From positions 221,465-285,464 of the forward strand of contig NZ_WAEL01000009.1 of assembly GCF_011742925.1 (NCBI RefSeq): a stretch of 64,000 bases of DNA, given 5' to 3'. This DNA comes from Fibrivirga algicola. GTDB taxonomy: Bacteria > Bacteroidota > Bacteroidia > Cytophagales > Spirosomataceae. Each line of letters starts with the position of its first letter. The stretch's first letter is position 1. The position numbers and the translations under genes are program-made. A model generated the notes under the pieces. The model saw only the letters and a program-made list of their open reading frames with translations. It was not told where the DNA came from and did no database searches. Positions 8,220 to 16,562 of this stretch are shown here, piece after piece.

Positions 8220-9440
8220 ATGTCGTTGACTACCCGACTGCAATTATCGGCCATGATGTTTTTCCAGTTTTTCATCTGGGGAGCCTGGTATGGCCAGGTT
8301 ACCAAGTACATGGAAAAAAGTATGGGGGCTACAGGCGTGCAACAAGGCGCCGCTTTCGCCACTTTTTCGCTGGCTATGCTGGTGGCTCCTTTTTTCGTTG
8401 GCATGATCGCCGACCGGTATTTCGCCGCCCAGCGCGTACTCGGAATCCTGAATTTGCTGGGTGCGGCGGTGCTGTATTTTCTCATCGATGTACGCGACCC
8501 CGATCAGTTTTTCTGGGCTCTGCTGATCTACTGCATCACGTTTGCGCCCACGCTGGCCCTGACCTCGTCGATTGCGATGCAGCAGATGCTTAGCCCCGAG
8601 AAGGAGTTTCCGGGTATTCGGGTGCTGGGAACGGTAGCCTGGATTGTGGTGACCAACATTGTGGGCTACTACGGCTTTGGCGATAAGGTGGCCATTTTTG
8701 AGCTGTCGATGTATATGTCGGTGGCACTGGGTATCTTCTCATTTTTTCTGCCCAATACCCCGCCCAAAGCCACGGGTGGTGCATCGATCAGCCAGATTCT
8801 GGGCCTCGATGCGTTTCAACTGTTCAAAGACCGGTCGTTCGCTATTTTCTTCCTGTCATCGGTGCTGATCTGTATTCCGCTCTCGTTTTATTACGCCATG
8901 GCCAACTCGGCCCTGACCGATTCGGGCATGAGTAACGTAGAGAACGTGATGTCGTTGGGGCAGGCGTCGGAAGTTATTTTTATGCTGTTGATCCCGTTTG
9001 CCTTTACCCGGTTCGGGGTGAAAAACATGCTCATCATCGGCCTGATCGCCTGGATCGCGCGGTTCCTGTTCTTCGGCTATGGCAACGCCGACTCGGGCAT
9101 CTGGATGTTCTACCTAGCCATTATCCTGCACGGCGTCTGCTATGATTTCTTCTTCGTAACGGGCCAGATCTACACCGACCATAAGGCGGGCGATTCTATT
9201 CGTTCGTCGGCGCAGGGCCTGATTTCGCTGGCTACCTACGGCATCGGCATGAGCATTGGCTCATACCTGTCGGGGTTCGTAAAAGACTGGGCAAAAACGC
9301 CAACGGGCATCGATTACACGGCTTTCTGGATGGTCCCCGCTGCCATTGCCGCCGTTGTGCTGCTCCTCTTTATCTTCCTGTTTACTGATCGGAAAACAAC
9401 CCAGCCCACGGAAGGCGAGCTGGTAACGGGACCACTTTAA
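8220..9440 (+). CDS. Nucleoside:H+ symporter-type MFS permease (NHS family)
   Basis: Inner-membrane permease of 406 residues with about 12 transmembrane helices, resembling NupG/XapB-type nucleoside transporters. It begins with the family-typical MMFFQFFIWGAWYGQVTKYM; other hallmarks are GMIADRYFAAQRVLG (loop 2-3 MFS motif), LTSSIAMQQM, FPGIRVLGTVAWIV and YDFFFVTGQIYTDH near helix 10. There is a polar tail after the last helix. Predicted role: proton-coupled uptake of a nucleoside or related ribosyl compound. No nucleoside-catabolic gene adjoins it; the neighbour is a convergent agmatine deiminase, separated by a shared terminator. About 165 bases upstream hold no other gene. Confidence 0.88.
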   Translation: MSLTTRLQLSAMMFFQFFIWGAWYGQVTKYMEKSMGATGVQQGAAFATFSLAMLVAPFFVGMIADRYFAAQRVLGILNLLGAAVLYFLIDVRDPDQFFWALLIYCITFAPTLALTSSIAMQQMLSPEKEFPGIRVLGTVAWIVVTNIVGYYGFGDKVAIFELSMYMSVALGIFSFFLPNTPPKATGGASISQILGLDAFQLFKDRSFAIFFLSSVLICIPLSFYYAMANSALTDSGMSNVENVMSLGQASEVIFMLLIPFAFTRFGVKNMLIIGLIAWIARFLFFGYGNADSGIWMFYLAIILHGVCYDFFFVTGQIYTDHKAGDSIRSSAQGLISLATYGIGMSIGSYLSGFVKDWAKTPTGIDYTAFWMVPAAIAAVVLLLFIFLFTDRKTTQPTEGELVTGPL

Positions 9441-9449
9441 TCGCGTAAT

Positions 9450-9481
9450 CGGATTCCGTGGATGCTAACCCACGGAATCCG
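9450..9481. terminator. Bidirectional terminator between convergent permease and deiminase genes
   Basis: Perfect 12-bp stem CGGATTCCGTGG (9450-9461) with CCACGGAATCCG (9470-9481) and an 8-base loop. It sits in the 49-base gap between two convergent stop codons, so it can serve both strands. Confidence 0.8.
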
Positions 9482-9489
9482 AGAAAGAA

Positions 9490-10560
9490 CTAAATAGCTG
9501 GTTCCTGCTGGCTCAGGCAATGGAAACTGCCGAGGCCCCAGACAATTTCGGTTGAGTCAATGCCGACGATTTTGCGGTCGGGAAAGCACTGGCCGATGAG
9601 GTCAAGAGCAGGCTGATCGTTGGCGCAGCGGAACGTTGGTACAATTACCGAGCTGTTGGTAATCAGAAAGTTCGCGTACGAGGCGGGCAGTCGCTGGCCA
9701 TCACTTTCAACCGGGTCGGGCATAGGCAACTCCACAATGTTGAGCTGCTTGCCGTTGAGCAGGCGCATCTGCCGAAGTTCGTGGTGAATCTCCTGCAAAG
9801 GGGCATAGTTCGCGTCGTTGGGGTTGTGCTCGATGGCGGCAATGACCGTGTCTTCGTTCACAAACCGAACCGTATCGTCGATATGACCGTCGGTATCATC
9901 GCCTACGATACCATCTTCCACCCACAACACCTGCTGAACGCCATAATAGTCGCAGAGGTACTGCTCAATCTGCGCCTGCGACAGGTTTGGGTTGCGGTTT
10001 TTATTGAGCAGACAGGCCCGGCTGGTCAGGACCGTACCGGCACCGTTGAATTCCACAGAGCCGCCCTCCATTACAATGCCGGGCGTTACATACTCCAGCT
10101 TGCGGTAGTGAGCAATGGCTGTAGGCAGCAGGTCGTCGCGATCGTAAGGCGGGTACTTGCCCCCCCACGCGTTGTAGCCCCAGTTGACGATCATCCGCTC
10201 TTTTTTAGCCGGATTGATCAGAAACGCCGGACCATGGTCGCGGCACCATGAATCGTTGGTCGGGAAGGGCAGGAGGGTGATGCGGTCCATGTTGGCTCCG
10301 GCCATGAGCAGCCGCATTTTGGCTTGCTGAATCACCAGTTCGTTATGCGCGTTGATGCATACCTGCTCGCTTTCCGAAATGGCCATGATGAATTCGAGGT
10401 AAGCGGGCATCATACGTTCGAGCCGCTCTTTTGTCCACGACGCTTCGGTATGCGGCCAGGTGAGCCAGGTAGCTACATGCGGATGCCATTCGGCAGGAAA
10501 AAAAAAGCCTTGTTGAGCCGGTGTAAGTACCGCTGAATCTATTTCGGATGCGACAGACAT
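9490..10560 (-). CDS. Agmatine deiminase family protein
   Basis: Enzyme of the agmatine deiminase / peptidylarginine deiminase superfamily (PF04371), expected to hydrolyse agmatine to N-carbamoylputrescine and ammonia on the way to putrescine. All landmarks of the pentein fold are present: TNDSWCRDHGP (substrate Asp), EGGSVEFNG, DDTDGHIDD with the catalytic His, and the C-terminal GLGSFHCLSQQEP with the nucleophilic Cys near residue 348. Length 356 is normal. No signal peptide, so cytosolic. N-carbamoylputrescine amidohydrolase, the usual partner, is not in the window. It is convergent with the nucleoside permease and divergent from the LRR genes, so probably a single-gene unit. Confidence 0.92.
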   Translation of the reverse strand: MSVASEIDSAVLTPAQQGFFFPAEWHPHVATWLTWPHTEASWTKERLERMMPAYLEFIMAISESEQVCINAHNELVIQQAKMRLLMAGANMDRITLLPFPTNDSWCRDHGPAFLINPAKKERMIVNWGYNAWGGKYPPYDRDDLLPTAIAHYRKLEYVTPGIVMEGGSVEFNGAGTVLTSRACLLNKNRNPNLSQAQIEQYLCDYYGVQQVLWVEDGIVGDDTDGHIDDTVRFVNEDTVIAAIEHNPNDANYAPLQEIHHELRQMRLLNGKQLNIVELPMPDPVESDGQRLPASYANFLITNSSVIVPTFRCANDQPALDLIGQCFPDRKIVGIDSTEIVWGLGSFHCLSQQEPAI

Positions 10561-10624
10561 TAGGTTGGTTATTCGTTGAAATCGTTACTTAAATTGCTTC
10601 GTTTACCAGCGATCACACAAAGCT

Positions 10625-13078
10625 ATGCAAGGATATCGGGGCGGCAATCGTCAGCACGTAAGGATAACGTACCTGATCGGGTTGTGGTTGACCTGTTTAT
10701 CCACCTTCACCTGGGCGCAACGCCTGCCCGACCAACCATCGCTGACCTGGTACGTCCCCAAATCACCGGTCTATCGGGGCATAGCGACTAGTCAGCTGGT
10801 TGAGTATACTTCGCTGACTGAGCTGACCGAAAAGCTAGTGAAGCAGGGAGAGAAACCTTATCATTTGACGCTACAGGTAGAAAAAAACACCGCCGACTGG
10901 CCGCTTTTGCAGCGTCTTGCTTCCCCTACCAGCCTGGCCATCGAACTGACCGACACCCTGATGGGCAACGAGCTAATGCCGATTCTGGCTGGCTGGACAA
11001 AGCTGGAGCGGCTGGACATCCGGTCGCTGGTCATGTCCCGGCCGGGCGTGAAGAATGGACCATCAGTTCTATTCAGGGGAAAGAGTGGCGAGGTTACGTT
11101 CTCGTTCAAGCCCGTGATGGCGCAGCTTTCCGGGGTTGGCTGGGACAAGCTTACTTCGGTCAGGCAGATAACCCTGGATAATAACATAAACCTCCCGCAT
11201 GCCCTCAAGGCTCTCAAGGCGTTGCCTGCCCTGGAGTCGCTCGTTATTCAGCAGTATGCCTACGAGGCGAAACAGGATCTGTCGGCGCTGGCCGGATTAA
11301 GCAAGCTGACTGAATTGACCATTCTGGGGCAGGCACGGGTAGCGCCTGAGGTGTTCAAAGGACTGATAAACCTGACGGCGCTAACGATTCACGACCCCAA
11401 CCTGCCGGAGTTGAACGAAGGGTTAACGTACCTGAAAAAGCTGCGTCGGCTTGAGGTGCATTGCTTTCCGGCGAGCGAGCTTCGACTGGGTACGTTGCCC
11501 GCTCTGCTAGACCTCAGTATCCAGCAATTTCCGAATCGGTCGGGGCTGGTACCCAACGACGCCCGGGCAGCCTCGCTGGCTAAACGGTCTGTTCGATCGC
11601 TGGACTCGACGCTGGCGGGCCTTACGTCGCTGCAACGGGTACAGGTAGAGGGCCTGAAGCTGGAGTCGTTTCCGGCTAGTTTGCTGGCTAACAGGCAACT
11701 CGTTTTCTTATCGATGCCCGACGTTGACCTACCCGCATTGCCCGCTAACCTCGACCAGTTGGCGGCGCTGGAAGAGCTGATCATCGACAACAATCCGTTG
11801 CACTCACTGCCTGCCGCCGTCTGTCGGCTGAGTCGCTTACGGGTATTAAGTGCCAGTAAATGCGAGTTGGAGGCCCTGCCCGACAATATTGGCCAGCTAT
11901 CTTACCTGACCAACCTCTCGATTAACAGCAATCTGTTAGCGAGTCTGCCGGCCTCGATGGAGCAGCTGAAAAAGCTGCGGCAATTAAACGTATCCATGAA
12001 TCAGTTAACGGCCCTGCCCGACTTTCTGGGTACGTTGCCTGCACTGGAAACGGTCGCTGCCTTTTGGAATCAGATCAGCCGGTTTCCGACGGGTATGACT
12101 CAGGTACGTGCGCTTTATCTGACAGATAATCAGATTGCAACGCTCCCGAAATCGCTGAGCCGGTTCAGGCGGTTGACTACCTTGCTACTCGATAATAATC
12201 CGTTGACGAGCCTGTCTGACGGTATCGGACAGCTCGATTCGCTGGAGACGCTGGTGCTGGGCGGCAATCTGCTGACAGCCTTGCCCGATGCGATTGGCTC
12301 ACTACGACGGTTGAGCCGCTTCACGCTTGGCCCGAATCAGATTCGGGTGCTGCCAGCAGCCATCGGCGGGCTAACCTCACTGACCAGCGTCACGATCCGG
12401 CATAATCCCATCGAGCAATTGCCCGTCTCCATTCGCAACTGGCAGCAGCTAACTACGCTGGATCTGACGCTGCTGCAACTGGAATCGTTACCCGACGAGA
12501 TTGGTCAATGGCAGCAGCTAACATCACTAAGTGTCGAGAGCGACCGTCTGCTGGTCTTACCCACCCCGCTCACCGACTGCCAGCAATTGACATACCTGTC
12601 CGTGACCGGCAGCCGCCTGATTGGCCTGCCAGAATCGCTGCATAAGCTGACCCAATTATCGACGTTGGCACTTGTTGGGCGAAGCGACTCACTAACGGGG
12701 CATGGGCTGGGGCGGGTGATGATGCTCCCCGCGCGTATTGCCTCCTGCAAGGCGCTGGTTGATCTGACGATGCAGCACCAGCAGCAGTTCGATGGGGTTG
12801 AAAGCCTGCAACTAATGGCGGGAATGCCTGCCCTTCACCGTATTGCATTCGTCAACTGCGGCTTTACCGATCTGGCGGGTGTATCGTGGAAAAACCTGCT
12901 GATGTCAACGTTGAATCTGTCGCAAAACCGTTTCAGCCAGTTGTCGTCGGCCCTGCTGGAGGCGCCCAATCTGGAGCAGGCCAATTTTTCAGAAACCAAC
13001 CTGCCCGCGCACCTGAACCGGTCTTTTTTCAGACGAACAGAACTGGCAGAAGCGCTCAAACTGGTAATAGACCGCTAA
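10625..13078 (+). CDS. Secreted leucine-rich repeat protein (first of a tandem pair)
   Basis: An 817-residue protein made almost wholly of leucine-rich repeats. A signal peptide follows a basic head (ITYLIGLWLTCLSTFTWAQ, ~14-32). Repeats in the C-terminal two thirds follow L..LP..IG.L..L..L.L..N.L, the bacterial/plant-like 23-residue type; examples are ALPDNIGQLSYLTNLSINSN and SLSDGIGQLDSLETLVLGGN. The N-terminal 250 residues are degenerate repeats. There are no membrane segments, lipobox or sorting domain, so the final location (periplasm or outside) is open. The C-terminal ~85 residues match the corresponding part of the next gene's product, showing gene duplication. Such LRR solenoids bind proteins or glycans; no enzyme domain is visible. 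Confidence 0.88.
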   Translation: MQGYRGGNRQHVRITYLIGLWLTCLSTFTWAQRLPDQPSLTWYVPKSPVYRGIATSQLVEYTSLTELTEKLVKQGEKPYHLTLQVEKNTADWPLLQRLASPTSLAIELTDTLMGNELMPILAGWTKLERLDIRSLVMSRPGVKNGPSVLFRGKSGEVTFSFKPVMAQLSGVGWDKLTSVRQITLDNNINLPHALKALKALPALESLVIQQYAYEAKQDLSALAGLSKLTELTILGQARVAPEVFKGLINLTALTIHDPNLPELNEGLTYLKKLRRLEVHCFPASELRLGTLPALLDLSIQQFPNRSGLVPNDARAASLAKRSVRSLDSTLAGLTSLQRVQVEGLKLESFPASLLANRQLVFLSMPDVDLPALPANLDQLAALEELIIDNNPLHSLPAAVCRLSRLRVLSASKCELEALPDNIGQLSYLTNLSINSNLLASLPASMEQLKKLRQLNVSMNQLTALPDFLGTLPALETVAAFWNQISRFPTGMTQVRALYLTDNQIATLPKSLSRFRRLTTLLLDNNPLTSLSDGIGQLDSLETLVLGGNLLTALPDAIGSLRRLSRFTLGPNQIRVLPAAIGGLTSLTSVTIRHNPIEQLPVSIRNWQQLTTLDLTLLQLESLPDEIGQWQQLTSLSVESDRLLVLPTPLTDCQQLTYLSVTGSRLIGLPESLHKLTQLSTLALVGRSDSLTGHGLGRVMMLPARIASCKALVDLTMQHQQQFDGVESLQLMAGMPALHRIAFVNCGFTDLAGVSWKNLLMSTLNLSQNRFSQLSSALLEAPNLEQANFSETNLPAHLNRSFFRRTELAEALKLVIDR

Positions 13079-13084
13079 CGGAAC

Positions 13085-13100
13085 CCGGGCTTAAGCCCGG
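13085..13100. other. 16-bp perfect palindrome between the LRR genes
   Basis: CCGGGCTTAAGCCCGG, perfect over 16 bases, just after the first LRR stop codon. It could fold as a 6-bp stem with a TTAA tetraloop and act as a weak terminator or mRNA 3' end, but no U-run follows. Confidence 0.35.
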
Positions 13101-13217
13101 ACACCAGTATCGGAACGTACCTGTGGAAACGACACGATCTTGACATCAATCAATGGATTTTGCCAGTGGATACCTCAACTTGCCACATCTGTTAACCTAC
13201 TTACTCTCCCACATCGT

Positions 13218-16200
13218 ATGCTTCGTTGTTTACTTTTCTTTTGCCTCTTAATAGGCTCAAAAATTGCCGTTGGGCAAGGCAATTCAGGGAACCCCATCCC
13301 CGTTCGGCAAACCCGCTATTTCTCGCCGGAAGTAATGCGGCCGGGGGCGAAAATTTCCGGTCAACCGGAGAATGAGTTCTTCAAAACGTACTCGAGCTGG
13401 GCGACACTGGCCGAACGGAGTCGCCAAACGGATATCCCCATCACGCTGTCGTTGACCCTCGATTCAACCAGCCGACGAGGCGACTGGACCAGCCTGCGCA
13501 ACGTGCAGCATGTGCGCCAGCTGAATCTACGGTTTGCCACTCCGCTGACCCAAGCCCTGGCCGATTCCCTGTCACGGTCTTTGGCCAACTGGCCCGAGTT
13601 GGTCTTTATGAACGTAAGTACGGTTATGCCCCCGAAGTCTACCGGTAAGGAAACAATGCCCGCAATTGATGGTAGGCGAGGCGCTCAGTTGACAGCCTTG
13701 ACGACGGCAACTCTCTCGTTCGATCAATTGGCGGCGAGCCTTCAGTGGTTGAGTCGGTGCCCATCGGTGAAGACATTGACGATTAGTGGTGGCATTGGGA
13801 GTGGGCCGTATGCGTTGCCACTAGAACTAAGGCAGTTAACGCAGCTCGAGTCGCTGACGCTGTACGGGAACATGGAAGGGGAAGACTTCGAGAAGGCGAT
13901 GAGCGGGTTGACCAATCTGAAAGTGCTTCAACTTTACACGTCCGGGGCTGGTAAACAGGTAGCCAGTATCGTGAAGCAACTGCCCAATTTACGGAGGCTT
14001 CACCTCCGTGTCGAGCCTCAGAAAGGTGGGTTTACCGGGTTGCGCCTCGGGCAGTTAGCCCATCTGGACACGCTGTACCTAGATGGCGCGCAAGGAACGT
14101 CAATCGCGATTGATTCCGTGCTGGCGGGCGTCACCTCGCTGAAACTGGTCGATCTGAGTCGGTGTGGGCAAACATCGCTAAACTGGCTGGCTAACAATCC
14201 GGACTTGCGCCGGGTAAGGCTGGCGGGCTGTCGGGTTCTGCCAACGGAGAAATCGTTGGCCAATCTGACGCAATTACAATCGCTTGCGATTGAGTATCCC
14301 GATTCATTGAGCCAATTTCCGGCATCGATTACCACCCTGCCCAGACTGCTCGATCTGCGGATCGACGGTAGCAGTATTACGGCGTTACCTGCCTCGATCG
14401 GGGCCATGACCTCATTGACGGCCCTATCGGTAAACGGTAGCAAACTGCGCGCACTACCGGCAGAAATTGGTAACCTGACGGCCCTCAGGATGGTAGCTAT
14501 ATCGGGTACGTCTATTGAATCATTGCCCGCCAGCTTCGCTCAACTTACCAATCTGACGGACCTCTACCTGGCCTCGAATAAGCTAACAAGCTTGCCGCCG
14601 GGCCTGGGTCGTTTACGACTGTTGCGGAACCTGAACGTAACGCAGAACAGGCTCATCACCTTGCCCGCCGATATTGGGCAATGCCGGGCGTTGACGTCGC
14701 TATCGCTCGACGTTAACCCACTGCTGGCAAGCTTACCGGCGTCGATCGGTGAGCTAAAATCGCTGACGATGCTGGGGCTCCAAAAAACCCGGCTGAGTGC
14801 ATTACCGGCCACCTTGGGCAACCTAACCGAACTAAACAGGCTGTCGGTGTCTGGTGGGCAGTTATCGTCGCTCCCGGAATCGCTGGGAAACTGCCAGAAA
14901 CTGCAATTTCTGTCTATTGCCGATAGTACGCTCGCTGTATTGCCAGCCAGTTTTTCTAACCTGAAAAACCTGGAGACGCTCACCCTCGAGCTGCCGCAAC
15001 TGCGCCTGCTGCCGTCCGGTCTAACTGATTTTGTTCGCTTACGTATGATGAACCTTGTAATACCACAATTGGTGGTACTACCTGAAGAGTTAGGAAAACT
15101 GGTCAATCTAGCCAACTTGTCGGTAAAGAGCAGTAAGCTACTTGGCCTGCCCACCAGCATTGGTCGACTGGCGAAACTGGAATACTTTGTGCTGGATGGC
15201 GGCGTCGAGCCGATTACGAATAAATCGCTGGGCATGCTGGAGCAACTCCCCGACAGTCTGGCCCGTTGCGGAAAGCTGCGTATCCTTAGCATTAGAAATC
15301 AACTCGCGTTCGACGGGGCCGACGCAATCCAGAAAATCACGTCGCTGCTTGACCTGACCAGCCTTCAGCTTGACCACTGTGGCATTGATCGCCTCACTGA
15401 TATTGACTGGAAGACGGTGAAGCTCCGCCAACTGTCGATGAGTCAAAACAGTTTGCGCGACGTACCTGAGGCCATTCTCGACGCGCCGCAGCTTGAGCAG
15501 GTTAATTTGAGTTACAACTACCCACTGCCTAAAGCACTCAACCAGAGTTTCTGGAATAAAGAAATGCTCAGGACAGCCTTTACCGAAGCCCGTTTGGCCA
15601 GCGGCTCGTTGCCCACCGATAAGCCCGACGCCCGGATTATGCAGGCCTATATGAACGCGGCGATGCGGCAGGTGCAGCAGCGAAACTGGGGCGAAACCTT
15701 CGCCAATTTTGACAAGGCTGTTCTCGTCGCGCCCGACTCGCTGAAGGCGCTTCCGTTCGCGCAACGGGCCGAACTGTACCTGTTCCGGAAAGAGTACGCC
15801 CTGGCCGTTGCCGATCTGGAAAACGCTATTTCGTTTGCCCCTAAACTGAAACGTAGTGCGATGACCAACAATATGTCGATCAACATGGTGGTGATGGACC
15901 GGCAAGCCACAATGATTGCCCAATGGTGGGGGCGACTCGGAACCGCCCGTTTGGCGCTCGGCCAGTATGAAAAAGCACTGGCTGACCTGGATAAGGCGAT
16001 TAGCCTGCTGCCCAGCGAAGAGAATTCGGCTGTCCGGGCCACGTTTTACATTGAGCGGGGCAAGGCCAACGCCAGCCTCGACCGAACTGCTGCAGCAAAA
16101 GCCAGCCTGAGTAAAGCCAACGAGGTATACACAGCCATGGTCGCGGCCAGTCCGGGTGAACGCCTGACCGAAGTGGAGCTGGCCATTCTGACTAACCAGC

Positions 16201-16541
16201 CCGAAAAAGCAACGGCCGCACTGGCGCAGTACCGAAAATACTTTGCAAAAGATGGCCTGATGGGAAAGCCGGGCAATACGTTCGGAATGAATCTGGGCGG
16301 CTACACTACTCTACAGGAGTACCTGGCTACCTGCATCGCCGTTATCAACGGCAGCCAAACGCCGGAACAGGCCCAGACCTCGCTGACAACGTACCTGAAG
16401 GCATCGCCCGAGCGTATATACAACTGGAGCTTCGACCTGTTCGAGACCATGCTGCCCCGGATCGGGTTACCGGCCGACAAGGTTGCCGCGTTGAGTGCGC
16501 TCACAAAGCTGACCAAAGAGCAGGCCGTAAAAGTGGAATAG
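13218..16541 (+). CDS. Secreted LRR protein with C-terminal TPR domain (second of a tandem pair)
   Basis: About 1,107 residues from the ATG at 13218. This start is chosen because MLRCLLFFCLLIGSKIAVGQ is a clean signal peptide; a longer frame from 13140 adds 26 residues that do not look secreted. Leucine-rich repeats fill the first ~800 residues, with well-formed units such as LPAEIGNLTALRMVAISG and LPASIGELKSLTMLGLQ. The last ~300 residues form TPR-type helices (KALPFAQRAELYLFRKEYALAVADLENAI and EKALADLDKAISL regions). The part before the TPR (ITSLLDLTSLQLDHCGIDRL onwards) parallels the end of the upstream LRR protein, so this gene is its paralogue plus a TPR tail. Likely a periplasmic or surface protein-interaction scaffold. 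It ends 10 bases from a convergent gene. Confidence 0.87.
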   Translation: MLRCLLFFCLLIGSKIAVGQGNSGNPIPVRQTRYFSPEVMRPGAKISGQPENEFFKTYSSWATLAERSRQTDIPITLSLTLDSTSRRGDWTSLRNVQHVRQLNLRFATPLTQALADSLSRSLANWPELVFMNVSTVMPPKSTGKETMPAIDGRRGAQLTALTTATLSFDQLAASLQWLSRCPSVKTLTISGGIGSGPYALPLELRQLTQLESLTLYGNMEGEDFEKAMSGLTNLKVLQLYTSGAGKQVASIVKQLPNLRRLHLRVEPQKGGFTGLRLGQLAHLDTLYLDGAQGTSIAIDSVLAGVTSLKLVDLSRCGQTSLNWLANNPDLRRVRLAGCRVLPTEKSLANLTQLQSLAIEYPDSLSQFPASITTLPRLLDLRIDGSSITALPASIGAMTSLTALSVNGSKLRALPAEIGNLTALRMVAISGTSIESLPASFAQLTNLTDLYLASNKLTSLPPGLGRLRLLRNLNVTQNRLITLPADIGQCRALTSLSLDVNPLLASLPASIGELKSLTMLGLQKTRLSALPATLGNLTELNRLSVSGGQLSSLPESLGNCQKLQFLSIADSTLAVLPASFSNLKNLETLTLELPQLRLLPSGLTDFVRLRMMNLVIPQLVVLPEELGKLVNLANLSVKSSKLLGLPTSIGRLAKLEYFVLDGGVEPITNKSLGMLEQLPDSLARCGKLRILSIRNQLAFDGADAIQKITSLLDLTSLQLDHCGIDRLTDIDWKTVKLRQLSMSQNSLRDVPEAILDAPQLEQVNLSYNYPLPKALNQSFWNKEMLRTAFTEARLASGSLPTDKPDARIMQAYMNAAMRQVQQRNWGETFANFDKAVLVAPDSLKALPFAQRAELYLFRKEYALAVADLENAISFAPKLKRSAMTNNMSINMVVMDRQATMIAQWWGRLGTARLALGQYEKALADLDKAISLLPSEENSAVRATFYIERGKANASLDRTAAAKASLSKANEVYTAMVAASPGERLTEVELAILTNQPEKATAALAQYRKYFAKDGLMGKPGNTFGMNLGGYTTLQEYLATCIAVINGSQTPEQAQTSLTTYLKASPERIYNWSFDLFETMLPRIGLPADKVAALSALTKLTKEQAVKVE

Positions 16542-16543
16542 GC

Positions 16544-16562
16544 CGTTGCTGCTAGGGCAACG
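16544..16562. terminator. Short hairpin spanning two convergent stop codons
   Basis: CGTTGC (16544-16549) and GCAACG (16557-16562) can pair around a 7-base loop. The structure lies across the 10-base gap between convergent genes and includes the stop of the minus-strand gene. The stem is short, so this is a weak candidate. Confidence 0.3.

Noticed and set aside
15138..15923. A 261-codon minus-strand open frame inside the second LRR-TPR gene
   Set aside because: Rich in His, Gln and Arg as expected of antisense; the plus-strand LRR and TPR pattern is continuous.
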